A DNA stretch of 64,000 nt from Hyalangium gracile. Its GTDB lineage: Bacteria > Myxococcota > Myxococcia > Myxococcales > Myxococcaceae. Both the position numbers and the translations under genes were made by a program. Shown one piece after another: positions 11,809 through 20,728 of this stretch. Position 1 is the stretch's first letter; each line of letters starts with the position of its first letter. The notes beneath the pieces were generated by a model. The model had not been told where the DNA came from. It made no database searches and saw nothing but the letters and a program-made list of their open reading frames with translations. The DNA lies in assembly GCF_020103725.1 (NCBI RefSeq), contig NZ_JAHXBG010000023.1, forward strand, positions 111,158 through 175,157, given 5' to 3'.

Positions 11809-13299
11809 ATGAGAAGGCGGTGTTTGACGTTGTGCCTGCTGCTCGCGCTGGCCGCTTGCAAGGAAGACGATGACGCCACTCCGGATGGGGGCAGTACCTC
11901 GGATGGGGGCGGCACCTCGGATGGGGGCGGCACCTCGGATGGGGGCGGCACCTCGGATGGGGGTAGTACCTCGGATGGGGGCGGCACCTCGGATGGGGGT
12001 GGCATTCCGGATGGGGGTGGCATTCCGGATGGGGGTGGCATTCCGGATGGGGGCGGCATCCCGGATGGGGGCAGCACTTCGGATGGAGGCACCCACCAGG
12101 AGCCGCCCTTCACGAGGCTCACGCTCGATGGGACGGCCAACGAGCTCCAGCCGCTGGCCCTCGCGGTCGGGCCGGGAGACGTGCTCGGCGTGGCGTACTT
12201 CTCTCGCGTCACTCCCACCTCGGCCGACTACGAGATCCGTTACATCCAGGTGGACAACGGACAGGTCTCCGCCACCGAGAAGGTGGCCACCGTGCAGCGC
12301 GTGTATGGGCTGTCGCTCGCGTTCGACTCGAACGGCCGGCCGGCGGTGGCCTACCTGGGAGGCGGGAGCGATCAGTCGGTCTTCTGGCTCCAGAGCGACA
12401 CGGCGGTGGCCTTCCGTACTGGCTCGAACCAGTGGACGGAGAGCGTCGCGGTGAGGCTGAGCAACGAGGCTCTCTCGGGCAATCCCGTGAGTGACAGCGG
12501 CTTCCTGGTGGGGCTCAATCCCTCCCTCGTCTTCCAGGGCACGCAGGCCATCGTGGCGTACCGGGACGGGCACAACGGCCAGTTCCCGCAGCAGGACTGG
12601 GCCGGCAGCGATCTCGAGGCCGTCACCGGCGCTCCCGGGAGCTGGTCGCCTCGCATCGTGGCGGCCGGCGGCAACAACAGGCAGGCCTATGGCGGCCACA
12701 TCTCCATGGTGATGGCCGACGGGCAGCCGGCGCTGGTGCACGACCAGATGTTTGGCGGCGCGGATGGCTCGGGGGCCAACGTCCTGTTCCAGCGGCGTAA
12801 CGCGGATGGCTCGTGGACGCAGCCCCTCCAGGTGCAGTCGGTGTCCAACACGCAGCGGGGCGCATCCCTGGCGTGGGACCCGATGCGGGGCTTTGGCATC
12901 GCGGTGCTGGAGCGCTCCGTCAATCGGCTCACCTTCACCGAGTGCACGGGCACCACGGCGACGGAGTGCACCGTGGCCGCCGACTGGACGACGCCGGATC
13001 CCGTCTACGAGTCGGGTACGGGCGGCTGGTACCCGTCGCTGGCCATCGATCCTCGGACGCACGAGCCGTCCATCGCCTTCTACATCTGCTCGTACACGGC
13101 CGGGGCGAATGAGAACTCCTGCAAGCCGAGCGATGATGAGCTGCGTGTCACCACCCGCAGCCAGAGCATCTGGCGGGAGGTGCTGGTGGACAGCGAGGGC
13201 GGTTGGATGCCGAAGATGGCGTACCTCTCCACGGGCCGGCGCGTCATTGCCTACCGCTTGCCGGCCAATGGCTCGCTGATGCTCGCCCTGGAGCGATGA
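11809..13299 (+). CDS. Surface lipoprotein with Asp-Gly repeat linker and probable beta-propeller domain
   Basis: Protein of 496 aa. Lipoprotein signal with lipobox 'LALAAC', Cys at about residue 19, followed by acidic KEDDD. Residues about 25-95 are about eleven six-residue repeats (TSDGGG / IPDGGG). The rest is beta-rich with repeated 'PAVAYLGG', 'AIVAYRDG' and 'PSIAFYICS'-like strands, suggesting a propeller as seen in exo-enzyme-like or adhesin domains. Ligand unknown. Exported and anchored in the outer or inner membrane. Confidence 0.75.
   Translation: MRRRCLTLCLLLALAACKEDDDATPDGGSTSDGGGTSDGGGTSDGGGTSDGGSTSDGGGTSDGGGIPDGGGIPDGGGIPDGGGIPDGGSTSDGGTHQEPPFTRLTLDGTANELQPLALAVGPGDVLGVAYFSRVTPTSADYEIRYIQVDNGQVSATEKVATVQRVYGLSLAFDSNGRPAVAYLGGGSDQSVFWLQSDTAVAFRTGSNQWTESVAVRLSNEALSGNPVSDSGFLVGLNPSLVFQGTQAIVAYRDGHNGQFPQQDWAGSDLEAVTGAPGSWSPRIVAAGGNNRQAYGGHISMVMADGQPALVHDQMFGGADGSGANVLFQRRNADGSWTQPLQVQSVSNTQRGASLAWDPMRGFGIAVLERSVNRLTFTECTGTTATECTVAADWTTPDPVYESGTGGWYPSLAIDPRTHEPSIAFYICSYTAGANENSCKPSDDELRVTTRSQSIWREVLVDSEGGWMPKMAYLSTGRRVIAYRLPANGSLMLALER
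11881..12084 (+). repeat. In-frame 18-bp tandem repeat (DGG linker)
   Basis: Around eleven copies of an 18-bp unit of the form GGCACCTCGGATGGGGGC, with variants encoding TSDGGG, STSDGG and IPDGGG. It stays in frame throughout and forms the linker of the lipoprotein. Unit number is expected to vary between strains. Confidence 0.9.
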
Positions 13300-13318
13300 G
13301 GGCGGACGCGAGTGGCTC

Positions 13319-13349
13319 AGCGCCCGCCGCCAGTCGGAGGTCGGGCGCT
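13319..13349. terminator. Bidirectional terminator-like hairpin
   Basis: AGCGCCCG (13319-13326) can pair with CGGGCGCT (13342-13349), an 8-bp perfect stem with a 15-nt loop, between two convergent genes. No T-run follows. Confidence 0.45.
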
Positions 13350-14092
13350 CAGGCCGCCGCGCTCACCGGAGTCCACGCCCCTCGGGAGGCGCTCAGGCAG
13401 TCCCCGAGGAAGCGCAGGTAGCAGTCCAGCCCCCTGGAGCCGATGGCCGCCAGCCTGCGGGCCCGCTCTGGCTGCGGCGCCAGGGCCTCCTCCATCATCC
13501 GCTCGTTGAGCGCCGTGTGCCCGACGTCCACCGCGGCATGCTCGTTGAGGAAGGACAGCTGCTCCATGGCGTCGCGGCCGAGCACCCGAGTGACCTGCTC
13601 GAGGATCTTCGGCACCAGCTCCACCGCCAGGTAGCCCACCTCGTACTCGATGGCCGCCTGGCCGATGGGCAGCTCGCTCGTGATGGTGTCGTCATGCAGC
13701 TGGCGGTAGGCCCGCATGGCGTCCGTGGGCGGCTGGGCAATCAAGGCCTCCGCGTCGAGCTGCTGCTCGTAGCGCCGGTTCCAGCGGCGCACCAGCACCC
13801 GCGTGTCCTCGATGGTCATCAGGTGGTGTCCCGCCTCGTGCCGCGAGTGGGTGATGAGCCCCTGCCCGAGCTTCTCCATCCCGAGCGCGATGCAGCGCTC
13901 GCCCGCGCCGCGGATCCATCCCTCCACCGGCTCGGTCATGTACGCACCGCGCGCGGACCACTCGATCATGAAGCGCTCCAGCAGCGCGGGGGAGATGTCC
14001 GGGGACAGCAGGGCTCGCACCGTGGGCTCCGTCTCCAGGCGGGCTCGGGTCTCCATCACGTGAGGCAGGTACAGCGTCTTCATCAGGTTCAT
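13349..14092 (-). CDS. Haem-oxygenase-fold (TenA/CADD-like) possible di-iron enzyme
   Basis: Protein of 247 aa, all helical. Repeating acidic/His pairs 'HSRHEAGHHLMTIED' (near residue 82) and 'NEHAAVDVGHTALNERMME' (near residue 195) are the kind of metal ligands found in haem-oxygenase-like di-iron oxidases and related redox enzymes. Substrate unknown. The ATG at 14092 overlaps the stop of the PilZ gene (ATGA), with AAGGAG 5 nt upstream, so translation is probably coupled. Absence of a signal peptide points to the cytoplasm. Confidence 0.65.
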   Translation of the reverse strand: MNLMKTLYLPHVMETRARLETEPTVRALLSPDISPALLERFMIEWSARGAYMTEPVEGWIRGAGERCIALGMEKLGQGLITHSRHEAGHHLMTIEDTRVLVRRWNRRYEQQLDAEALIAQPPTDAMRAYRQLHDDTITSELPIGQAAIEYEVGYLAVELVPKILEQVTRVLGRDAMEQLSFLNEHAAVDVGHTALNERMMEEALAPQPERARRLAAIGSRGLDCYLRFLGDCLSASRGAWTPVSAAA

Positions 14093-15876
14093 GACTGCTC
14101 CTTCTCGGGTGGGGTGGGCAGACGGCCTGCTGTCTGCGTGTGGATGTGCTCCAGGAATTCGGGGACGAGCTCCGCGGAGATGAGCCAGAGGTACGGCTGC
14201 GCGCCGCCGTGCGCGTCCGCCGGGGAGGCTTCCGAGGCGTGGCTGTCGAGTCCGTCCTCCTGCATGAGGACGAAGGTGTCTCGGCCCCGGCTGGCGTACC
14301 ATCCGCGCGCCGCGTCCAGCAGCGCCTGGCGGGCCTCTGGCTCCTCGGGAGCCAGTGGAAACAGGCGCATGGCGTCCAGCAGGCGGAAGGGGTTGGAGCC
14401 GCGCTGGCCTACCTCCAGCACCGCCGCCGCGAGAGGTCTGCCCCCATGGCGGGCGACCAGGATGTGACGCTCCCGCTCCAGCCTGGCCTCACGCCAGGCT
14501 CCGGTCGCGGCTCCCAGATCCAGGGACTCCAGGCTCAGATCCAGGGCTTCGATGTAGCTGGCGGGACGGATGCGGGCGAGCTCGCTGGCCAGCAGCGTCA
14601 GCTCGCCAGGCGTCGCCGGACCGACCGACAGTCCCTCCGAGAGCGCGCGGCCGGGCGCCGCGCAGGAGACATCCACCATCCGCAGGGGGAGCAGCAGCGT
14701 CCGACCCGTGCCTTCCATCCTCCGCGCGAAGCCGGCGTGCGCGCGGTGGACGAACGGCACCGTCCCCTCGATATAGGCGCCCAGCCAGCGGAAGCCGGGA
14801 TCGCTCTGCGCGTGCTCCACCGTGCGGACATAGAGGTCCCGGAGGACTTCACCCGTGGAGCCCGGGCGCGGAGGGCTGCCCGGCCGCTTCGCCAGCTGGT
14901 GCACCAGCCACATCGAGCGGTACGGCTTCATGGAGGCGAGCGTCCCCTCCACGCCGCGAGTGGAAGGCCATGCCGTCAGACACATCAGGTGCGGCAGGCT
15001 CGCGGCCCGCTTCCCGAGCTCGAGGAAGCTCGTGCGCTGGTCCTCGAACGCTTCGGCCGAGTGGCTCGCGAGGCTGAAGTAGCCCGAGTCGATGAAGAGC
15101 TGCCACAGCGGCTCCACCCAGCTTCCATCGGTCCGCGTGGCGGGGCAGAGCGAGCCCGTGACGAGCTCCCTCCAGCGCTCCGTGTCGAGCTCGGTGAGCG
15201 GCTCCACGCGCAGGCCACAGACGTTCGTTCCCTCCGGAGTGGCCGACACGTGACGGACCTCCGCGCGCAGGCGGATGGGTTGCCCGTCCTCCGTGACGAG
15301 CACGCTGGACGGCAGCACCCGTCCAGGCTCGAGCCACTCCCCGGGCAGGAGCCGCACACCCAGCCCACCAAAGGAGACATCGAGCACCTCTCGCTCCCGC
15401 CCGGGCCAGGTGGGGAGCGGCAGATGGAGGCGTGTGGCGGGCGGCGGCGGGACACGCCGGTGCTGCCTGTGGCGGACGCGGACAAGGCGCTCCGGCAGCG
15501 GCGTCCGGAGCCGCTCCTCCTCCCAGGTGCCCTCCTGCAGGCGCAGGCGGTAGACCGAGTTGTAGCCCGCAACCTCGGCCTCGCACGGGAACGTGCCGCC
15601 CCGCTCGGCAGGTGCGGCGCAGCGCCAGTGGAGGCTCCTGGCCTTGAGATCGACCTGCTCCAGCACCAGGCGGGTCGCCCGGCCGCCCCGGCGCAGGAGG
15701 CCCCGCCCCCCCAGGGACACCGCCGTCATGAGCGCCAGCTGGATGCGCTCCGGCTCGACGAGCTCCTCCTGGACGCGCGGTGTGCCGCGAGCCTCATCGG
15801 GTACGGTGGTGCCGCGCGGATCCGGCTGCGTCCGTGGCTCTTCGATGAAAGCGTGGGCCCCGAGGTGCGGTGACAT
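14089..15876 (-). CDS. PilZ domain protein with large C-terminal domain
   Basis: About 595 aa. An N-terminal YcgR-like region leads to a PilZ domain carrying the c-di-GMP signature: Arg cluster 'RQHRRVPPP' (about residue 140) and 'LDVSFGGLGV' (D-x-S-x-x-G-x-G, about residue 170). The C-terminal 350 residues resemble an acyltransferase-like or unknown domain ('HILVARHGGRPLAAAVLE'); I cannot name it. This suggests an enzyme gated by c-di-GMP. ATG 15876 is preferred (GGGA 10 nt upstream); ATG 15885 is possible. It shares a 4-bp ATGA overlap with the haem-oxygenase-fold gene, so the two are likely functionally linked. Confidence 0.7.
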   Translation of the reverse strand: MSPHLGAHAFIEEPRTQPDPRGTTVPDEARGTPRVQEELVEPERIQLALMTAVSLGGRGLLRRGGRATRLVLEQVDLKARSLHWRCAAPAERGGTFPCEAEVAGYNSVYRLRLQEGTWEEERLRTPLPERLVRVRHRQHRRVPPPPATRLHLPLPTWPGREREVLDVSFGGLGVRLLPGEWLEPGRVLPSSVLVTEDGQPIRLRAEVRHVSATPEGTNVCGLRVEPLTELDTERWRELVTGSLCPATRTDGSWVEPLWQLFIDSGYFSLASHSAEAFEDQRTSFLELGKRAASLPHLMCLTAWPSTRGVEGTLASMKPYRSMWLVHQLAKRPGSPPRPGSTGEVLRDLYVRTVEHAQSDPGFRWLGAYIEGTVPFVHRAHAGFARRMEGTGRTLLLPLRMVDVSCAAPGRALSEGLSVGPATPGELTLLASELARIRPASYIEALDLSLESLDLGAATGAWREARLERERHILVARHGGRPLAAAVLEVGQRGSNPFRLLDAMRLFPLAPEEPEARQALLDAARGWYASRGRDTFVLMQEDGLDSHASEASPADAHGGAQPYLWLISAELVPEFLEHIHTQTAGRLPTPPEKEQS

Positions 15877-16178
15877 GGTGTGCATTCCCTGTGGGGACGA
15901 CCGGATGTGCTCGTCCTTCTGGGGGCCGGCTTCAGCACGGGGCGTGCCAGCTGGCTCTCACCGCGCTCGCGGGCGCTGGAGCCCTGCTCAGGGCCACCAT
16001 CACAGCGCTGGAGTGGAATGATGCAACCCACCTGCGTGCGGCAGGGGAGGGAGGGAGTCACGGGCGCTCGGGGGCGCGTGGTGAGACTACGCAGCCGCGT
16101 GTTCGCGACACGCTCGGCTCACCCCGGCGGCGCTCCCGTGCTTTCTCCGTTACTTCTCGCGGAGCGGCCTTCCGCCGC

Positions 16179-16503
16179 TCAGAAGACGATGAGGCCCGCT
16201 TCGACCAGCAGAGCCTGGAGCTTCTTCGTGTATTCGCTCTTGGCCTTCTGGTACTCGAACGTACCGGAGATGGTGGGCGGGAAGTCCTCGCGCTGCGGGG
16301 GCCCTTCTGCTGGAGGCGGTCCAGGCGAACCTGGGCCGGGATCCGGAAGTCGCGAAGCTCGTCCGACGCCTTGAGCACCTTGTCGTTGCGCACGATGCCC
16401 GAGAGCTGCGAGGCGGCACGGCGCGCGGGGGTGGACTCGAACTGAGCCCGGAGGTGGGCCGTCTGGGCGGTGGGCGCTTGATCGCCGTCCGCTGAGCCAC
16501 GGG
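16179..16503 (-). pseudogene. Frameshifted hypothetical protein
   Basis: Two minus-strand frames join into one protein-like product: 'VLKASDELRDFRIPAQVRLD' (upstream part) continues after a single frame change near 16290 as 'FEYQKAKSEYTKKLQALLVE', ending at 16179. Amino-acid use looks genuine on both sides and the intervening frame is Arg/Ser shadow. Either a decayed gene or a sequencing error. Family unknown. The 290 bp upstream of the PilZ gene (15886-16178) shows nothing else. Confidence 0.4.
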
Positions 16504-16644
16504 GTGGACGCGGTGGAGGTGGGACGCAGGGAACGGTTCGTCAGCGAAGGGGCGGCGAGGCGGGACATGGTGTGCTTCGTGGGAAGTGGGCGAGTGGTCC
16601 CACTGGCGAGTGAGCCTCGGACGTGCTGGCGACGGCAGGGAGGC

Positions 16645-18708
16645 CTACTTCCCTGCACGCGGAGGAGGCGCCTCCTCGAACACGTACTCGTGCTGGGCGT
16701 CGCGAGTGATGAGCTGTCGCTTGCCACCCTGGCTTGAGACGACGAACTCCAGGCCCTCGAGGCCCGGCTCGATGGTCGAGAACGAGAGGGTACCGTCCTC
16801 GTTCCTACGCGAGCCCATCGCGCTCTTCCACTCGCCCAGATCGAACACCGTGCGGGTGCCCTGCGTGCGCACCGTGAGGGTGCCCAGCGCGTCGTTCCGG
16901 TAGTGCGCGGCGAGCTCCTTCACGGCCGCGGCATCCGGGGGCACGGTGACGCGCTCGCGGGAGGCCTTCACCAGGGCGCGCAGCTGCTGCGCCGCGGCGC
17001 GCACGTCGTCCTCCGCCTCGGGCTGGCCGTCGAAGAGCACCTCGAGCAGCCTGCGCATGAAGGGGCGACGCATGCGGACGCCGGCGTCCGAGTTCGTGAG
17101 GATGACGGCGCCCACGCCGTGCTCGGGCAGCCAGAGCATGTCGCTGTGGTGGCCGAACAAGTCACCGCCGTGGTGCACCACCTTCACGCCCCACGTCGTG
17201 TCCACCGCGAGCCCCATGCCGTAGGTGCGGTCCGCTCCCGCCAGCACCTGCGGTGCGTAGCGCGCGAGCAGGTTCTGCTCCGAGACGAGCTGCCGGCCAT
17301 CGGGCAGCTTGCCCCTGGCCAGCTCCAGCTGCACGTAGCGCGACAGGTCGCGCGCGCTGGTCCACACGCCGCCCGCGGGGCGCACGAAGATGACGGAGGT
17401 GTTCAGGGACATGGGCATCACCGTCGTGCGGCCCTCCAGATCCAGCCCGTGCGCGCTCGCGTGGTTGGTGCTCTGCGCGCGCTTGAAGTCGAACGTGGTG
17501 CCGCGCATGCCGAGCGGCTCGAACAGCTCGCGCGTCATCGCCGCGTCGTAGGCCGCGCCTGGCTCGCGGTCCGGGTAGGCGAGGTGCCCGGCGACGTAGC
17601 CGGCGGCCGCGGCCATCAGGTTGCTGTACTGGAACACCTCGCCGAAGCGGCTGGTGGGCTGCATGGTGCCCAGCAGCTTCATGGCGGAGGCGGGCGTGGC
17701 ACGCTCCCACTCGAAGAGCCACTCCATGTCCTGGCGCGGCATGCCGGTGCACGCGCACACCAGGTGGCGCACCTGCACGCGGGCCGTCGTGTCCGGGTCG
17801 CCCAGCTTGAAGCTCGGGTCCACCTCCACGACGGGCTGCTCCCAGCGCAGCTTGCCGGCATCCACGAGTCGGGCCAGCAGCAGCGTCGTCATCGCCTTGG
17901 TGTTGGAGGCGGCCAGGAAGAGCGTGTCGGCGTCCACCGGCTGCGGCTTGCCGAGCTCGCGCACTCCGTGGCCTCCCTCGAAGACGACCTTGCCCCCGTC
18001 GATGAGGCTGATGGCCACGCCGGGGACGTCCAACTCGCGCGCCGCCTTCGCCACGAACTCGCGCATCTTCGCCACGCGCTCCGCATCCAGCGGGTGCGGC
18101 GTCTTCCCGGCGAAGGACTCGCGCTGGTAGCCGGCGGGGCGCAGGCTGGTGAGCACCTGCCCGAAGGGCGCGCGTCGCCGCTCGATCGTGGGCTCGCTGG
18201 CGTCCAGCAGCACCACCGTCCACGCCTTGCCCGCCCGAAGCGCGAAGGCCCGCACCACTCGCCGCTCGTTGGGCGAGGTCTCGTAGATGTATACCCTGCG
18301 CTCCTGCCAGCCGTTGCGCCCGGGCTCCTCCATCTCCACCTCCAGCGGCCGCTTCATCTCCGGCTTGTGCACCTTCCACGCCGCGGCCACGGCGGCATTG
18401 GCGTCGGTCGCGCTCACGTCGACGAGCGCCACGTGCGTGTCCTGCTCCGGCGGGCTCAGCTCCACGGACGACTCGCGCATGCGCAGCGACCAGCCTCCCG
18501 GCGCGGTGAAGGTGGCTCCAGCGGGAGTGGCCCGAGGAGCGTCGGCCTCCAGAACCTGAGGAGCGGGTGGCGCGGCGACGGGCGCGGGCGCGGGCGCTGC
18601 AGCCTCCGCGGCTGGCGGCGGCGGGGTAGGGGAGGGCGGCGGCGCGGAGGCGCACGCGGTGAGCAGGAGCCCTAGCACTGTGGGTGCGGCGATGGTGCGT
18701 CCGGTCAT
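16645..18708 (-). CDS. Serine beta-lactamase-fold hydrolase, lipoprotein
   Basis: Protein of 687 aa. Lipobox 'LLLTACAS' near residue 19, a Pro/Ala linker, an N-terminal beta domain of about 170 residues, then a class C beta-lactamase-type domain with the nucleophile motif 'AASNTKAM' (S-x-x-K), the Tyr motif 'YSN' and 'HHGGDLFGHH' (H-x-G), and a C-terminal lipocalin-like domain. Such proteins include esterases, D-aminopeptidases and PBP4-type enzymes; the substrate cannot be told. ATG 18708 is the one that yields the lipoprotein signal; an upstream ATG would bury it. Confidence 0.88.
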   Translation of the reverse strand: MTGRTIAAPTVLGLLLTACASAPPPSPTPPPPAAEAAAPAPAPVAAPPAPQVLEADAPRATPAGATFTAPGGWSLRMRESSVELSPPEQDTHVALVDVSATDANAAVAAAWKVHKPEMKRPLEVEMEEPGRNGWQERRVYIYETSPNERRVVRAFALRAGKAWTVVLLDASEPTIERRRAPFGQVLTSLRPAGYQRESFAGKTPHPLDAERVAKMREFVAKAARELDVPGVAISLIDGGKVVFEGGHGVRELGKPQPVDADTLFLAASNTKAMTTLLLARLVDAGKLRWEQPVVEVDPSFKLGDPDTTARVQVRHLVCACTGMPRQDMEWLFEWERATPASAMKLLGTMQPTSRFGEVFQYSNLMAAAAGYVAGHLAYPDREPGAAYDAAMTRELFEPLGMRGTTFDFKRAQSTNHASAHGLDLEGRTTVMPMSLNTSVIFVRPAGGVWTSARDLSRYVQLELARGKLPDGRQLVSEQNLLARYAPQVLAGADRTYGMGLAVDTTWGVKVVHHGGDLFGHHSDMLWLPEHGVGAVILTNSDAGVRMRRPFMRRLLEVLFDGQPEAEDDVRAAAQQLRALVKASRERVTVPPDAAAVKELAAHYRNDALGTLTVRTQGTRTVFDLGEWKSAMGSRRNEDGTLSFSTIEPGLEGLEFVVSSQGGKRQLITRDAQHEYVFEEAPPPRAGK

Positions 18709-18892
18709 GGAATGGCCCTCGAGGTGCGTGGAGCGGTGCACCCTACCAGCGCCGCCGAGGCATTCAACGCGTGGCAAGTCCGCGCAGCACCTCGTTGGCA
18801 CTCGTGAGGGAGCGGCGGAGCGGCCCCGCTGCGTGGTGGCTCGATCGGCTATGCTCGGGACGCGATTGCTGGGTTAGGGCTCAGGGGGGCTT

Positions 18893-19870
18893 TTGAGCAA
18901 CGACGCTTCGAGGACATCCGCCACACCACCCACCGAGACACCCTGGGCGCTCGCGCAGCGCCTGGTGGAGCAGGGCCTGCCGGTCACCACCGTGCGCGAG
19001 CGGCTGCTGCGGTCGGGCCTCCCGGAAGAGGACGTGACGACCCTGCTGCGCGCGCTCAGCCTGAAGTCCGTGGCGGGCCCGGGGGAGAGGGGTGGACCGG
19101 ATCAGCAGCCCAACGAGTTGGGCGTCCTGGTGGGCATGGTGAAGGCGGGGCTCGCCGCGAATGCCTTGCTCGCCACGGGAGAGGCCGGAGCGGGGAAGCG
19201 GATGCTCGACGATCTGATGGGCGTGACGAACAGCTTCATGGGCGGAGCGCTGGTCGATGCTCCCGTGGTGCCATCCCAGCCGAACGTCACGAGCTCGGAT
19301 TCGGCGGCCCCGGAGGTGGCTCGCTTCGAGGTGGCGGACGGCTCGCCACGCTGTCGGGTGCATCCCCAGCTGCCCTCGGTGGGCACCTGCCGGCGCTGCG
19401 GTGCTTTGGCATGTTACACCTGTGCTCCGAGGAAGGGCTTCGGCGGCACCGCGTTCTGCGCCGCATGCGAGCAGCATCCCGCGGTGCACGAAGCACGGGT
19501 GAGGAAGGTCGCTCGCGGCCTCGCGGTGACGGTGGGGCTGGAGGTCGTGCTGCTCCTGTTCATCGCTCCGCTGCTCGGCACGCTCCCGCTTTCGGAAAAA
19601 CTCCCCGTTCCCTCCGAGGTCGCACTGAGCCTTCCCTTCGCCGCGCTGGCACTGGCGCAGTGGTTCGTGCGCCACCCGTGGCCAGGGGCGGTGGGGGCCG
19701 TCCTCTCGGGCGGGCTGATGCTCGCCACGCTCTTCGACTCCCAGAACGAGGTGCCCGCTGAGCTCCTCCTGCTCCTGCTGGCGCCGATGGCCGCCATGCT
19801 CTTCGCGCTCGAGCGGCTGACCGTTCGGCGCAAGGCATGGCGTTCGGTGCCGGGCGCGAAGGTGGCCTGA
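18893..19870 (+). CDS. Membrane protein with B-box-like zinc-binding domain
   Basis: Protein of 325 aa. A soluble N-terminal region is followed by a Cys/His cluster at about residues 150-190: 'CRVHPQLPSVGTCRRCGA', then 'CYTCAPRK' and 'FCAACEQHP', which has the spacing of bacterial B-box-type zinc fingers. Three or four membrane helices then fill residues about 205-310. The start is TTG at 18893 with AGGGGGG upstream. The role is unknown; these proteins are usually inner-membrane proteins of unknown function. Confidence 0.65.
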   Translation: MSNDASRTSATPPTETPWALAQRLVEQGLPVTTVRERLLRSGLPEEDVTTLLRALSLKSVAGPGERGGPDQQPNELGVLVGMVKAGLAANALLATGEAGAGKRMLDDLMGVTNSFMGGALVDAPVVPSQPNVTSSDSAAPEVARFEVADGSPRCRVHPQLPSVGTCRRCGALACYTCAPRKGFGGTAFCAACEQHPAVHEARVRKVARGLAVTVGLEVVLLLFIAPLLGTLPLSEKLPVPSEVALSLPFAALALAQWFVRHPWPGAVGAVLSGGLMLATLFDSQNEVPAELLLLLLAPMAAMLFALERLTVRRKAWRSVPGAKVA

Positions 19871-20010
19871 AGCGCCTCCCGGGTTGAGGTTCCGAGGGCT
19901 TCGCGCTGGACGCGTCCGCCCTGGGCTTCCAGGGGGCTGGTGTCGACGACCGCACCGTTCGTAGAGTGGCTCCCGGTGGCTCACGTCACCGCTCTCGACG
20001 AGTCACGCCC

Positions 20011-20505
20011 ATGATGATGCGCTATCGCGTGCTGAAGCGACGCTTTGACGGAGCTGCCTTCCTGGCGGACTGGAAGGCGAAGGTTCAGCAAGACAAGAGG
20101 GACCTCAAGCAGCACGCGAGGGCCATCTTCTGGCTCAACGGGCCGTTTGCGCTCCTCTACGCCCTGCCACTCTCGGCGGGACTGCGGCTGATGGGAGTCT
20201 TCGAGGCCCTCGTCTCAGGGGCACGACAGGTCGAGGCGACCGAGCTCGAAGGAACCGAAGGCGAGCTCCGACAGCAGCTGCTTGCGGGACGAATCCAAGG
20301 GACAGACCTCGTCCTGGTCGATGGCGGATGGCAGTCATTTGCCGATACCGCGCTCTTCGAGGACACCTGCGACGAGGCGCAGCGCCGGAATCGGTGGTGG
20401 ACCTGGCTCTCCTGGAGCCTCTCGATGCTGCTCGGGATCGCGCTCATCGTGGCCCTCATATGGGGCCTCTTCGCCCTCCCTGGCTGGCTCATGTCCGTCG
20501 ACTAA
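20011..20505 (+). CDS. Small membrane protein with GYF-like domain
   Basis: About 164 aa. One hydrophobic segment near residues 37-60, then a short domain of the GYF_2/DUF4339 type ('LRQQLLAGRIQGTDLVLVDG' then GWQSF), then a second strong membrane segment at about 130-160. Function unknown. The start is uncertain: ATG 20011 and 20014 lie in a run of Met codons without a clear ribosome site, and a GTG at 19966 would lengthen it. Confidence 0.6.
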   Translation: MMMRYRVLKRRFDGAAFLADWKAKVQQDKRDLKQHARAIFWLNGPFALLYALPLSAGLRLMGVFEALVSGARQVEATELEGTEGELRQQLLAGRIQGTDLVLVDGGWQSFADTALFEDTCDEAQRRNRWWTWLSWSLSMLLGIALIVALIWGLFALPGWLMSVD

Positions 20506-20728
20506 AGGAGGTCCGAAGAAGTGTCTGCACCCTGGAGACAGGCCCCGTGTCCTGGGAACGGTCCAGCCAGGGAGGCCGCCCTGTGCGCGGACCGCTGGCG
20601 AACTGGTATGACAAGCAGACCAGTTCGGACAGCGTGAGCCCGGCAGGAGGGCGGACCGGACGCGGGGGCGGACTCGGACTCGGAGCTACATGGCCGAGGC
20701 AGGTGCGGTGTGCGGCGAGGCGGTCGGG
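20506..20728. other. Intergenic region
   Basis: A perfect ribosome site AAAGGAGGT overlaps the preceding stop codon and is followed 8 nt later by a GTG that opens a 38-codon frame (20521-20637) on the plus strand. Its composition is not convincing, so I do not call it a gene. Nothing else is seen. Confidence 0.3.
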
